Origin: Alphaproteobacteria bacterium
Lineage (GTDB): Bacteria > Pseudomonadota > Alphaproteobacteria > Thalassobaculales > Thalassobaculaceae
Reading direction: 5' to 3'
Assembly: GCA_024742275.1 (NCBI GenBank)
Contig: JANSYS010000020.1
Span: 1 to 64,000, forward strand
DNA length: 64,000 nucleotides
Shown in pieces: positions 33,935 through 43,160 of the stretch (its first letter is position 1; each line of letters begins with the position of its first letter). The position numbers and the translations under genes are program-made. Below the pieces are notes generated by a model. That model had not been told where the DNA came from, searched no databases, and worked only from the letters and a program-made list of their open reading frames with translations.

Positions 33935-35125
33935 CTAGCCGGTCAGCAGTTTTGCAAATTCTCCGAGAGCACGGCGGCTCCGGCCCTCGTGTCCGGTGCG
34001 CGGCTCGGCGGCCAGGAGGGCGTTGAGGATCGCCTCCTCGGTCGCTTCGATGGTGGCGCGGAAGAACCGGTCGATGGCGTCCTCGTGGAGCGTGCGGCGG
34101 GTCATGACCTTCGTTTTGCCCGGCACGTGCGGGATCGTTTCCGCTGTTGAGACGGCGAGCGCGATATCGCCGCTACCGGATCCGAGATGGGAGCCTGTGC
34201 GCCCGATGCCGGCGCCGGCCCGCGTGGCGATTCGGTGAAGCTGCCGGGAGTCGAACGGTGCGTCGGTGGCGATCAGGACAATGATGGAGCCGGTTTCGGG
34301 CGGCGCCGCTTCGGCCGCAATCCGGGCGGCAAGTGCGGCTCCGACAGGACGTCCGTCGATCCGCAGATCCGGCAGGCGGCCCATATTGCACAGCGTCAGA
34401 ACGCCGAGTGTGTAGTCGTATCGGCTGACGCGGACCCTTCGGGACGCGCTGCCGATACCGCCGGCAAGGCCGTAGCAGCTCATTCCCGTGCCAGCGCCAA
34501 CATTGCCTTGGACGACGTCGGAGCAGGCGCTTTCCAATGCGGCACGGACATGGCGCTCCTCGACGTGAAACCCGCGGATGTCGTTCAGCCAAGAGCCGTC
34601 GTTGCACTCCATAACGACCGGGTTCACGGTTCCCGTCGTGGCGCCGATCTCCGGCGTGATATCGAGCATGTGCCGGACCAGAGCCGTCGCCGCCGTGCCG
34701 ACCGAGAGGGTGTTGGTCAGCACCACGGGCGTCTCCAGCACACCCAACTCGTCGATCTGGAGCAGGCCGATGCTCTTGCCGAAACCGTTCAGGACGTGGG
34801 CGGCGGCCGGCAGCTTGTCCCGAAACGGATTTCCGCCGTGGAACCGAACGGCGGTGACGCCGGTCTGAACCCCACCGTAGGAAAGGGTCTCATGGCCGAC
34901 CGCCACGCCAGCCACGTCGGCAAGCGTGTTCGCGGGGCCGGGGGTCAGATCGCCGATTTCGATCCCGAGGGCGCGGGCGGTTGTGGGATGGAAGGACACA
35001 GCTGCGCTCTCGGTTGGGACGTCGAGCGGCAGCATACAGGAAGCGGCCGAGGGAAAAACCACTCCGCAGGGCCGCATGGGCATATGGCCGAGCGTGCCGG
35101 CAAGCCGGCGCTCCATGCGGAACAC
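33935..35125 (-). CDS. P1-family peptidase (DmpA/BapA type, autoprocessing aminopeptidase)
   Basis: Up to 396 aa. ARALGIEIGDLTPGPANTLA, DVAGVAVGHETLSYGGVQTG, VLNGFGKSIGLLQIDELGVL and NVGAGTGMSCYGLAGGIGSA are the family motifs. In GGIGSASRRV the chain is expected to cut before the serine, which becomes the N-terminal nucleophile of the beta chain. Members release N-terminal amino acids or D-residues or beta-peptides. The start is uncertain: conservation begins near residue 47, and ATGs at 35035, 35077 and 35083 are alternatives; none has a strong ribosome site. The usual length (about 360-370) favours 35035. Confidence 0.85.
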   Translation of the reverse strand: MFRMERRLAGTLGHMPMRPCGVVFPSAASCMLPLDVPTESAAVSFHPTTARALGIEIGDLTPGPANTLADVAGVAVGHETLSYGGVQTGVTAVRFHGGNPFRDKLPAAAHVLNGFGKSIGLLQIDELGVLETPVVLTNTLSVGTAATALVRHMLDITPEIGATTGTVNPVVMECNDGSWLNDIRGFHVEERHVRAALESACSDVVQGNVGAGTGMSCYGLAGGIGSASRRVRVSRYDYTLGVLTLCNMGRLPDLRIDGRPVGAALAARIAAEAAPPETGSIIVLIATDAPFDSRQLHRIATRAGAGIGRTGSHLGSGSGDIALAVSTAETIPHVPGKTKVMTRRTLHEDAIDRFFRATIEATEEAILNALLAAEPRTGHEGRSRRALGEFAKLLTG

Positions 35126-35334
35126 CTGGAGACTGTTCGGTATCCCAAGAGCAAGAGGAGTGCTAATATTTTCGGGTTAACCGTATGGGGATTGAAAAAT
35201 TCAATCCTTGTTTCTGAGATTTCAGTTCGCATTTGCAGTGCGCGATACCCATGACCGTTGGACTCTCATAGCGCCCGCGATCGGGTCGGCGCGGAGTTCC
35301 GCATGACACTTGACGCTTAAGAGGTGACCTCGGA

Positions 35335-35835
35335 ATGAATGCCGGGTCGAATAGAGAGAACGGACCGGGAGCCGAAGAGCGCCGGTCGGCCGGAGAGTTT
35401 TTGCGCAACTACGATTCCGACAGCCTGTCGGCGCATCTGATCGAATGTCGCGGCCGGGCGCGCAAGATCATGTTCGAGTTCAACATCCCGATGGGGCACA
35501 TCTGCGAGATGGCCCGTTTGGCGGATGAGCGCATTTCCGACACGGCGCTGCGGGCCGGGTTCTTGCGGGCCCTTATCGACGTTCACGAATTCGGCCGCGA
35601 GGCGAAGCGCCGCGGCGCTACAGTCGTCGAGAAGGGTGGATCGGGCAAGGACAGCGGCTCGGACGCGCGCGGCGGTGAGCCGGACGGCGCCGCGGCGACC
35701 CCGGAGACCTCGCTCTTCGCGACCAGCCGGGACTCGTCCGACAGCGTTGCCGAGGAAGCGTCTCGCGACTTCTTCTCGTCGCTCGATATTCCCAGGCGCC
35801 CGCAGCCTGCAGCCCGCAAGCGTCCTTCTTCATGA
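35335..35835 (+). CDS. Hypothetical protein, coupled to the metallopeptidase
   Basis: 166 aa, no recognised family. The first 100 residues look helical and conserved (GEFLRNYDSDSLSAHLIECR, RKIMFEFNIPMGHICEMARL); the remainder is a low-complexity Ser/Asp/Glu tail ending in RRPQPAARKRPSS. A GAGGTG lies upstream of the ATG. Its stop overlaps the start of the zinc-binding peptidase gene by four bases (ATGA), so the two are translated together and may act together. Confidence 0.65.
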   Translation: MNAGSNRENGPGAEERRSAGEFLRNYDSDSLSAHLIECRGRARKIMFEFNIPMGHICEMARLADERISDTALRAGFLRALIDVHEFGREAKRRGATVVEKGGSGKDSGSDARGGEPDGAAATPETSLFATSRDSSDSVAEEASRDFFSSLDIPRRPQPAARKRPSS

Positions 35836-36881
35836 AGCTTTTTGAATGCCAGAGTTGTGGTCAACTCCTCTACTTCGAGAACACGGTTTGCGTCCGCTGC
35901 GGTCATAGCCTCGGCTATCTACCGGGCCAGGCACAACTAAGTGCGCTCAAACCTTTGGGGAACGACCGCTGGCAGGCGCTCGGCGACCTCGATCACGAGT
36001 ATCGAGCTTGCGCCAATGCGGATCTCGGCGCCTGCAATTGGCTGGTTCCAGCAGAGAATCATGATGCATTCTGCCGCGCCTGTCGGCTCAACCGCACGGT
36101 GCCGAACCTCAACGATCCGGATCGAGCGGCCCATTGGCGGCCGCTGGAAGCGGCGAAGAGACGCCTGATCTACAGCCTGATGCGCCTCGGTCTCGACGTT
36201 CGGAGCAAGGACGACGACCCGGAGGGCGGACTCGCGTTCGACTTTCTGTCGGCGGAGGACTCGGAGGAGCCGGTGATGACCGGCCATGCCAACGGCGTGG
36301 TCACCATCGATCTTGCCGAGGCGGATCCGGTGGCGCGGGAGCGGATGCGCAGCGACATGACGGAGCGCTACCGAACCGTGCTCGGTCACTTCCGACATGA
36401 GGTCGGTCACTATTACTGGATGACCCTGGTCGCCGGGACGGCTTGGCTGGAGCCTTATCGGACCTTGTTCGGCGACGAGCGCGCGGACTACGGCGAAGCG
36501 CTGAAGCGCCACTACGAGGTCGGACCACCCGCCGATTGGGCGCACCGTTTCATCAGTTCATACGCGACGGCCCATCCCTGGGAGGACTTCGCCGAGAGCT
36601 GGGCGCACTATCTGCATATCGTCGACACGCTGGAGACGGCCCAGGCATTCGGAATGACGGTGCGGGCACGGGCCGGGACCGATCCGGTGCTGTCGATGGA
36701 GATCGAAGTCGACCCCTACCGCACGTCCGACTTCGATACGCTGGTCAAAGCGTGGGTGCCCCTGACGGCGGCGGTGAACAGCCTCAACGGCAGTATGGGG
36801 CAGCCGGATCTGTACCCGTTCGTGCTGGCCCATGAGGTCATCGAGAAGCTGCGTTTCATACACCGGCTGGCGCGCGGGTAG
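35832..36881 (+). CDS. Putative zinc-binding metallopeptidase with N-terminal zinc ribbon (DUF2248)
   Basis: 349 aa. The first 60 residues hold a zinc ribbon: MKLFECQSCGQLLYFENTVC, VRCGHSLGYL, then ADLGACNWL and AFCRACRLNRTVPNL. The rest is a metalloprotease-like domain with TVLGHFRHEVGHYYWMTLV, where HEVGH is the zinc site, and HPWEDFAESWAHYLHIVDTL, with a glutamate and histidine as possible further ligands. The substrate is not known; the family is common in proteobacteria and thought to be cytoplasmic. It overlaps the preceding unknown gene by four bases. Length matches the family. Confidence 0.87.
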   Translation: MKLFECQSCGQLLYFENTVCVRCGHSLGYLPGQAQLSALKPLGNDRWQALGDLDHEYRACANADLGACNWLVPAENHDAFCRACRLNRTVPNLNDPDRAAHWRPLEAAKRRLIYSLMRLGLDVRSKDDDPEGGLAFDFLSAEDSEEPVMTGHANGVVTIDLAEADPVARERMRSDMTERYRTVLGHFRHEVGHYYWMTLVAGTAWLEPYRTLFGDERADYGEALKRHYEVGPPADWAHRFISSYATAHPWEDFAESWAHYLHIVDTLETAQAFGMTVRARAGTDPVLSMEIEVDPYRTSDFDTLVKAWVPLTAAVNSLNGSMGQPDLYPFVLAHEVIEKLRFIHRLARG

Positions 36882-36927
36882 CCCGAACGCCGGGAGGTCT
36901 CGCCCGCGCTTTCGAGGAAGCCGCGGC

Positions 36928-37113
36928 CTAGCCGGCGTGGCTGGTGCCGGGAATGCCTTCCCGCCAAGCCGAGGTGCCTTTACAGCGCTTGCAGATGCGT
37001 TCGCCGGCCCATTCGCTCTGAAAGTCCGATCGACACCGAAGGCAGGAACGGGTCCTGGGCGGAGCGGACACCGGTTCGTCAAGCTGTTCGAGCTGGGAAG
37101 AAACCGAAGCCAT
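36928..37113 (-). CDS. Small zinc-ribbon protein
   Basis: 61 aa. RTRSCLRCRSDFQSEWAGER, then ICKRCKGTSAW contains two CxxC pairs 17 residues apart, a minimal zinc ribbon found as a short stand-alone protein in alphaproteobacteria. A GAGAGGA site lies 8 bases before the ATG at 37113. Function unknown. It is convergent to the DUF2248 peptidase gene. Confidence 0.72.
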   Translation of the reverse strand: MASVSSQLEQLDEPVSAPPRTRSCLRCRSDFQSEWAGERICKRCKGTSAWREGIPGTSHAG

Positions 37114-37148
37114 AGGGCGTCCTCTCTATTGAAGTAACGGGCAGGTAG

Positions 37149-37170
37149 AACAGGCCCGATCGGGCCTGTT
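37149..37170. terminator. 22-bp perfect palindrome, possible bidirectional terminator or operator
   Basis: AACAGGCCCGA joined to its exact reverse complement TCGGGCCTGTT. There are only short T runs on either side, so termination would be weak. It lies just upstream of the zinc-ribbon gene and 374 bp before the ThDP enzyme gene, so an operator role is also possible. Confidence 0.5.
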
Positions 37171-37543
37171 TCCGAAAATCGCGTCGATTGCGTTGACGGA
37201 CCACCTTCTGGTTCAACCGAGTTGCGGCAAAAAAATTCACCGCGGCGGGGTGTATTCCGCATCGTTCGAATTTTCAGGTGCGTCGGCAATTATATGGGAA
37301 GCCGATGAAGAATTGCGATTCAATATATTAAATTTCACCAGGATTATTTCCTGGCCGAGAATCAAATCGATGGAATCGGCGCCGCTGATTCTGAGGCACG
37401 GGGCACCCGGACCGCCTTGGCTCGCGGTTGAGTGGCCGCATCGGGCGGGTTTATCGGCGGGCCGACTCTCCCCCTCTTGCCCCCACCGTGTCCGTCCGGC
37501 CATGATCGCGCCGCTTTGCTCAACCCGTCGAGGACGGAAATCA
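37171..37543. other. Gene-free region upstream of the ThDP enzyme, with an AT-rich patch
   Basis: No supported gene. Positions 37225-37370 are clearly AT-rich against the high-GC surroundings, including AAAAAAATTC at 37229-37238 and the stretch around 37320-37350 with a small CCAGG-ATTATTT-CCTGG hairpin. It probably holds the promoter and control region of the following gene. Confidence 0.45.
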
Positions 37544-39106
37544 ATGAACAGCCCCAAGATGAACGGCGCGGAATCCCTGGTCCGAACGCTGGTCGCTTCC
37601 GGCGTGGAAGTCTGCTTCACCAACCCTGGCACCTCGGAGATGCACTTCGTCGCCGCGCTCGACCGCGTCGACGGCATGCGCTGCGTGCTCGGCCTGTTCG
37701 AGGGCGTGGTGACCGGCATGGCCGACGGCTACGCCCGGATGGCCGACAAGCCGGGCTCCACACTGCTGCATCTGGGCCCCGGGTTGGGCAACGGCCTGGC
37801 CAACCTGCACAACGCGAAGAAGGCGTTCACGCCGATCGTCAACATCGTCGGCGAGCACGCGACCTACCATATCGAGCATGACGCGCCGCTGACCGCGGAT
37901 ATCGAAGGGATCGCCCGACCGGTGTCCGGTTGGGTGAAGACCTCGCGCTCGGCGAAGGACGTCGCAGCCGACGGCGCCGCGGCCGTCGCGGCGTCCATGG
38001 GGCCTCCGGGTCAGATCGCTACCCTGATCCTGCCGGCCAACACCGCCTGGGATGAGAGCGACGGCCCGGCATCGCCCGTCGCTCCCGCTGCCCGGTCCGG
38101 CCCGGACGGCGACGCGATCAAGGCCGCCGCCGCCGCCCTCAGCTCCGGCAAGGAGACCATGATCCACATGACCGGCGACGCCCTGCGCGGCGACGTGCTG
38201 GAGATTGCCGGTCGGATCCAGGCCAAGACCGGCTGCCGCCTCTCCTGCATGACCTCCAACGGCCGTTGGCAGCGGGGCGCTGGCCGCGTCTCTATCGAGC
38301 GCATCCAGTATCCGGTCGACATCGCCCTCAAGCAGCTCGAAAGCGTCAGCAACCTTGTGCTCCTGGGTGCCAAGGTACCGGTCGCGTTCTTCGCCTATCC
38401 GGACAAACCGAGCGTCTTGATTCCGGAGGGCTGCAACGTGGTCGAACTGGCCGATATCGCAGCCGACCACAGGGCCGTTCTGACCGCGCTCTGCGACGAG
38501 TTGGATGCCTGGGGCAGCGAACCCGCGATCCAGTCCACCAAGACGCCCGATCTGATCTCCGGTGGCGCCATCACACCGGACTCGGTCGCCGCCGCACTCG
38601 GCCACTACATGCCCGAGAACGCCATCATCGCTGACGAGAGCGTGACGTCGGGGCGCGGCTTCATGCCCTTTACCCAAGGCGCGGCCCCGCATGATTGGCT
38701 GTCACTGACCGGAGGATCGATCGGCATCGGTATGCCCTATGCGACCGGTGCGGCGATCGCCTGTCCGGACCGCAAGGTCATCTGTACCGAGGGCGACGGT
38801 TCCGGCATGTATACCCTGCAGGCGCTGTGGACCCAGGCACGCGAAGGCTGCGATGTCGTGAACGTGATTTTCGCCAACCGGTCCTATGCCATCCTGCGCC
38901 ACGAGCTGACCAACGTCGGCGCGCTCAACCCGGGACGCAAGGCGATCGATATGCTCACCCTGGACCGGCCGACCCTCGACTGGGTGGCGCTGGCCAAGGG
39001 AATGGGTGTCGACGGTGTGCGGGTCGATGACGCCGACGGCTTCAACAAGGCGCTCGCCCGCGCCATCGAGGAGCCGGGTCCGCACCTGATCGAAGCGGTG
39101 ATGTAG
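37544..39106 (+). CDS. ThDP-dependent enzyme, acetolactate-synthase-like large subunit
   Basis: 520 aa with the three-domain layout of the family. The PYR domain carries the catalytic glutamate in CVLGLFEGVVTGMADGYARM; the middle domain is degenerate; the PP domain has EGDGSGMYTLQALWTQAREG and VVNVIFANRSYAIL, the GDG-N ThDP/Mg motif. The N-terminus NGAESLVRTLVASGVEVCFT, NPGTSEMHFVAAL is typical of the IlvB-like group that also includes benzoylformate decarboxylase-like enzymes. No small regulatory subunit lies nearby, so true acetolactate synthase activity is doubtful. The ATG at 37544 matches the conserved start. Confidence 0.85.
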   Translation: MNSPKMNGAESLVRTLVASGVEVCFTNPGTSEMHFVAALDRVDGMRCVLGLFEGVVTGMADGYARMADKPGSTLLHLGPGLGNGLANLHNAKKAFTPIVNIVGEHATYHIEHDAPLTADIEGIARPVSGWVKTSRSAKDVAADGAAAVAASMGPPGQIATLILPANTAWDESDGPASPVAPAARSGPDGDAIKAAAAALSSGKETMIHMTGDALRGDVLEIAGRIQAKTGCRLSCMTSNGRWQRGAGRVSIERIQYPVDIALKQLESVSNLVLLGAKVPVAFFAYPDKPSVLIPEGCNVVELADIAADHRAVLTALCDELDAWGSEPAIQSTKTPDLISGGAITPDSVAAALGHYMPENAIIADESVTSGRGFMPFTQGAAPHDWLSLTGGSIGIGMPYATGAAIACPDRKVICTEGDGSGMYTLQALWTQAREGCDVVNVIFANRSYAILRHELTNVGALNPGRKAIDMLTLDRPTLDWVALAKGMGVDGVRVDDADGFNKALARAIEEPGPHLIEAVM

Positions 39107-39237
39107 GGCGGGGATGGCTGTCGTGCCGAGCTGATCGGATGGCTTGACGTTGGCTCGCGACGACGAGGCGAACCTGGCAGATCGCAAGATCTCTTGTATA
39201 TAGTCGGCTTCCGCATGCCTTAAGGAAGTGCCGGTCT

Positions 39238-40374
39238 ATGCTGGATTCGTCGAAACTCGTGGACAGCGACAAGCTCGCGGCCTCCTATCTGGCGAGCGAA
39301 CTGAATTCCGGGTCCACGCGGGTCTTCAACGTCGACCGGCTGCACCGGGCGATCATGGTCGATGGGGCGCCGCGGGACGAGCAGTTGTTCCGCCACCCCG
39401 AGCTTCATCGCATCATCTTCATCAAGCAGGCTCTGCTCGATCCAGACTACCAGAAGGACCGGCACAACCGCGTCGGAACGAAGCTCTACTTCGCCTTCAA
39501 CGAGGCCAACGCCTTCGAGGGCGGGAAATCGATTTTCGCGGGAGACCCGAAATTCGACGAGGCGATGTCCTTCCAGCTCGGTTTCGACCGCAGCCGGAAT
39601 ATGGCGAACTACATTCACGACCGCGACATCATCCAGATCCTGGACAGCTTGCCGTCCCTCGACCCGTTTCTGATGCGGGACCGCCTGGAAGCGGAGGGGA
39701 TCACGCCGCATCTGGGGTATTTCGAGATCGAAGAGGAAGAGTGGCAGAAGATCCGCGAGCACGTTATGCGGCGCTTTCGGCCGATCGTCGAATTCGCCTT
39801 CGGAGGAGCGGATGCGACGAAGACCCAGGCGCGGGTCCGCTCGCTGGTGCAGAAGATCTGGGAAGCCAAGGACATGGATGGCCTCAGGCCGATCCTGGAC
39901 GCCATGGAGCTTTCGATCGAAGAGGCGCCGAAGGCGCTTCATGCCTGGAAGGGCGTCATCTACTACGACTATCGCCTGAGCCGGCTGGAGAAGCGGGTTC
40001 GCGAACTGGCCACCTGGCTTACCCATTCCGCCACGCCGACGGACATGGTTCCGCCGGGGCACCGCAAGATTGTCGAGGAGATCCGCGACGGGGTTCGCCA
40101 CAAGGTCCGCGACCGCTGGCAGCACGCACGCGGTCGGCTCCTGGAGTACAACGACGCCTATACCGCGCTGTTCATCGAGAAACGCAGCCCGGGGCCGTTC
40201 ATCGCGTTCCTCGGCAACGCCTCCGACATCTTCAACGAGTTGGGCGAGGAGCTGTCGCGCCTCGACCACGCCTCCGAGGTCCGCCGCTTTATCACCGACC
40301 GGCATTTCGGCGGCCGCCTCAAATACGATCCGCTGCACGAGCTACTGTCGCTGATCTACCGCATCCTCGAATAG
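39238..40374 (+). CDS. Conserved hypothetical protein, mostly helical
   Basis: 378 aa, no recognised domain. It is rich in charged and aromatic residues, with segments such as STRVFNVDRLHRAIMVDGAP, KLYFAFNEANAFEGGKSIFA, LGYFEIEEEEWQKIREHVMR and HLLSLIYRILE-like ends. No signal peptide or membrane segment is seen, so it is cytoplasmic. AAGGAAG lies 9 bases before the ATG. It is a single gene 131 bp after the ThDP enzyme and 123 bp before cystathionine beta-synthase. Coding quality is good and the length is substantial, so it is surely real. Confidence 0.75.
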   Translation: MLDSSKLVDSDKLAASYLASELNSGSTRVFNVDRLHRAIMVDGAPRDEQLFRHPELHRIIFIKQALLDPDYQKDRHNRVGTKLYFAFNEANAFEGGKSIFAGDPKFDEAMSFQLGFDRSRNMANYIHDRDIIQILDSLPSLDPFLMRDRLEAEGITPHLGYFEIEEEEWQKIREHVMRRFRPIVEFAFGGADATKTQARVRSLVQKIWEAKDMDGLRPILDAMELSIEEAPKALHAWKGVIYYDYRLSRLEKRVRELATWLTHSATPTDMVPPGHRKIVEEIRDGVRHKVRDRWQHARGRLLEYNDAYTALFIEKRSPGPFIAFLGNASDIFNELGEELSRLDHASEVRRFITDRHFGGRLKYDPLHELLSLIYRILE

Positions 40375-40497
40375 GGCTGGCGATCGGCCTTCCCGACCTG
40401 CTGATGACGGTCGGGAACGGTTCTCGAGCGGCGTTTTCGCTTTCGGGATCGGGTTCTTATATGGCGCAGGGTGGTTAATGCGGACCGGGAGGATTCA

Positions 40498-41868
40498 ATG
40501 ACGCCTGCGACGTCGGTATTGTCGATGATCGGCAATACCCCGATGCTCGAACTCACGAGGACGGACACCGGCCCGTGCCGATTGTTCGTGAAGCTGGAGA
40601 ACCAAAATCCGGCCGGCTCGATCAAGGACCGGATCGCGCTGTCGATGATCGAGGCGGCCGAGCGTGACGGAAGGCTCAAACCCGGCGGCACCATCGTCGA
40701 GGCGACGGCCGGCAATACCGGGCTCGGCCTGGCGCTCGTTGCCGCTCAGAAAGGGTATCGGCTCGTCCTGGTGATCCCCGACAAGATGAGCGCCGACAAG
40801 ATCCGCCACCTGCGGGCCCTCGGCGCGGAGGTCCTGCTGACACGCTCGGATGTTCCCAAGGGCCATCCTGAATACTATCAGGACATGGCGGAACGCATCG
40901 TCAAGGAGACGCCCGGGGCCTTCTGGGCAAGCCAGTTCGACAACCCGGCCAATCCGCTAGCCCACGAGACCACGACCGGCCCCGAGATTTGGGAGCAGCT
41001 CGGCGGGAAGGTCGACGCCTTCGTCGCCGGCGTGGGGTCCGGCGGCACGATCTCCGGCACCGGCAGGTTTCTGAAGTCCAAGAATCCAAACCTCAAGGTC
41101 GTCGTCGCCGATCCCGAGGGATCCGTCGTCGCCCCGGCGGTGGAGACCGGCGAGGTGAAGTACGACGGCGGATCCTGGCTGGTCGAGGGAATCGGCGAGG
41201 ACTTCATTCCGCCGAACCTGGATCTCTCCGTAATCGATGACGGCGTCGTCGTGAGCGACGCCGAGGCTTTTGCCGCCGTGAACGAGTTGCTGCGGACCGA
41301 GGGCATTCTGGGTGGCAGTTCGAGCGGCACGCTTCTCGCCGGCGCTCTCAAATGGTGCCGGCGCCAGACCGAGCCGAAGACCGTCGTGACCTTCGTCTGC
41401 GATACCGGCAACAAGTACCTGTCAAAGGCTTTCGACCAGGCATGGCTGGTCGAACAGGGATTGGTCGACCGCGAGGAGGCCGGGGACCTGCGCGACCTGA
41501 TCATGTTCCGCGCCGACCAGGGGCGGGTGATCTCGGTCGGTCCGGAGGACACGATGAACACCGCCTACAACCGGATGCGGGCCAACGAAGTCAGCCAGGT
41601 TCCGGTGATGGACGAGGGGAGCGTCGTCGGTATCCTCGACGAGGAGGACATCCTGCTGGCGGTCTACGACAAGCCGGAGGTCTTTGGAGAACCGGTTTCG
41701 AAACACATGACCGGGCAACTCGACGTCATCGCCGCCGACCGGCCGATCGACGAGGTGCTTGACCTCTTCCGCCGCAACGAGGTCGCCATCGTGATGGACG
41801 GGGACACGTTCCTCGGCATGATCACAAAGGTCGATCTGATCAACCACATCCGCCGATCCGTCGGCTGA
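40498..41868 (+). CDS. Cystathionine beta-synthase (PLP domain with two CBS domains)
   Basis: 456 aa. The PLP part has IGNTPMLELTRTDTGPCRLF, KLENQNPAGSIKDRIALSMI (PLP Lys43), EATAGNTGLGLALVAAQKGY and VAGVGSGGTISGTGRFLKS. From about residue 340 a pair of CBS domains follows (TMNTAYNRMRANEVSQVPVM, VFGEPVSKHMTGQLDVIAAD), a regulatory module. It condenses serine with homocysteine. The ATG at 40498 has GGGAGGA 5 bases upstream and is preferred to the GTG at 40471. The gamma-lyase gene follows after 16 bp, giving the complete reverse transsulfuration route to cysteine. Some relatives are cysteine synthases. Confidence 0.9.
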   Translation: MTPATSVLSMIGNTPMLELTRTDTGPCRLFVKLENQNPAGSIKDRIALSMIEAAERDGRLKPGGTIVEATAGNTGLGLALVAAQKGYRLVLVIPDKMSADKIRHLRALGAEVLLTRSDVPKGHPEYYQDMAERIVKETPGAFWASQFDNPANPLAHETTTGPEIWEQLGGKVDAFVAGVGSGGTISGTGRFLKSKNPNLKVVVADPEGSVVAPAVETGEVKYDGGSWLVEGIGEDFIPPNLDLSVIDDGVVVSDAEAFAAVNELLRTEGILGGSSSGTLLAGALKWCRRQTEPKTVVTFVCDTGNKYLSKAFDQAWLVEQGLVDREEAGDLRDLIMFRADQGRVISVGPEDTMNTAYNRMRANEVSQVPVMDEGSVVGILDEEDILLAVYDKPEVFGEPVSKHMTGQLDVIAADRPIDEVLDLFRRNEVAIVMDGDTFLGMITKVDLINHIRRSVG

Positions 41869-41884
41869 CGCACGGAGCCTTTTG

Positions 41885-43063
41885 ATGACCAGCCCAAAGA
41901 CCACCGGCCGCAACCGGCCCGGCTTCGCCACCCGCGCCATCCATGCGGGCCAGAGCCCCGATCCGACGACCGGCGCGATCATGACCCCTATCTATGCGAC
42001 ATCGACCTATGTCCAGGAGAGTCCGGGCGTCCACAAAGGCTTCGAGTATTCGCGTAGCCAGAACCCGACGCGGTTCGCGCTGGAGGCGTGTATCGCCGAT
42101 CTTGAGAACGGAGAGGCCGGTTTCGCCTTTGCGTCAGGCCTCGCCACCATCGGGACCCTCTTGGAGCTGCTGAACAGCGGCGACCATGTGATCGCGATGG
42201 ATGATCTCTACGGCGGCAGCTACCGGCTTTTCGAAAACGTGCGCCGCCGGTCCTCCGGTCTCGATTTCAGCTTCGTCGATCTGTCCGATCTCTCCGCCCT
42301 GGAGGCAGCGATCACGGAAAAGACGAAGATGATCTGGGTCGAGACTCCAACGAATCCGCTGTTGAAGCTGGTCGACCTGGCTGCCATCGCCGCATTCGCG
42401 AAGAAACACGACCTGATCACTGTCTGCGACAACACCTTCTCCTCACCCTATGTCCAGCGGCCGCTGGATTTCGGCATCGACATCGTCATGCATTCGACGA
42501 CGAAGTACCTGAACGGCCATTCCGACGTCGTCGGCGGCGTCGCTGTGGTGGCGGAAGGCAGGGAGTTGATCCGCGACAAGCTGGCCTTCCTGCAGAACGC
42601 CGTCGGTTCGATCGCCGGTCCGTTCGACAGCTTCCTGGTGTTGCGCGCGCTCAAGACCTTGCCGGTCCGGATGGAGCGGCACTGCGACAACGCCGAGCGG
42701 ATCGCCGCCTTCCTTGAGGCGCACCCCAAGGTCGAGACGGTCTACTATCCCGGCCTTGCCAGCCACCCCCAGCACGACCTCGCCAAACGGCAGATGACCC
42801 GCTTCGGGGGCCTGGTCACAGCAGTCCTCAAGGGGGGACTCGACGACGCCAGATCATTCCTGGAGCGCTGCGAGCTGTTCGCTTTGGCTGAGTCGCTCGG
42901 CGGCGTCGAGAGCCTCATCGAACACCCGGCGATCATGACCCATGCCAGTGTGCCGAAGGACATTCGCGAGGCGCTGGGGATCTCCGATGGTCTGGTACGC
43001 CTCTCGGTCGGCATCGAGGACGGCGACGATCTGGTCGCTGAGTTGGAGCAAGCGCTGGGGTAA
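41885..43063 (+). CDS. Cystathionine gamma-lyase (Cys/Met metabolism PLP enzyme)
   Basis: 392 aa. GFATRAIHAGQSPDPTTGAI, YSRSQNPTRFALEACIADLE, AFASGLATIGTLLELLNSGD, WVETPTNPLLKLVDLAAIAA and DIVMHSTTKYLNGHSDVVGG (PLP lysine) are the family signatures. SLGGVESLIEHPAIMTHASV near the C-terminus is typical. It splits cystathionine into cysteine, 2-oxobutanoate and ammonia, taking the product of the preceding enzyme. The ATG at 41885 has GGAG 9 bases upstream. Cystathionine gamma-synthase is an alternative reading, but the neighbour favours the lyase. Confidence 0.9.
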   Translation: MTSPKTTGRNRPGFATRAIHAGQSPDPTTGAIMTPIYATSTYVQESPGVHKGFEYSRSQNPTRFALEACIADLENGEAGFAFASGLATIGTLLELLNSGDHVIAMDDLYGGSYRLFENVRRRSSGLDFSFVDLSDLSALEAAITEKTKMIWVETPTNPLLKLVDLAAIAAFAKKHDLITVCDNTFSSPYVQRPLDFGIDIVMHSTTKYLNGHSDVVGGVAVVAEGRELIRDKLAFLQNAVGSIAGPFDSFLVLRALKTLPVRMERHCDNAERIAAFLEAHPKVETVYYPGLASHPQHDLAKRQMTRFGGLVTAVLKGGLDDARSFLERCELFALAESLGGVESLIEHPAIMTHASVPKDIREALGISDGLVRLSVGIEDGDDLVAELEQALG

Positions 43064-43111
43064 CGGAGGCTCCAGCCGCAAATCGTCGGGGCGCGGCGGG
43101 TCCGGAAATGA

Positions 43112-43137
43112 AAAGGGCGGGATTTCTCCCGCCCTTT
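43112..43137. terminator. Bidirectional intrinsic terminator
   Basis: An 11-bp perfect stem (AAAGGGCGGGA with TCCCGCCCTTT) around a TTTC loop. A-rich on one side and T-rich on the other, it serves both the gamma-lyase gene and the convergent chemotaxis receptor gene. Confidence 0.85.
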
Positions 43138-43160
43138 CGCGTCTTAACCGTTGAAAGGCG

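Noticed and set aside
40471-40497. GTG start for cystathionine beta-synthase
   Set aside because: The ATG at 40498 has a clear GGGAGGA site and begins nearer the conserved part.
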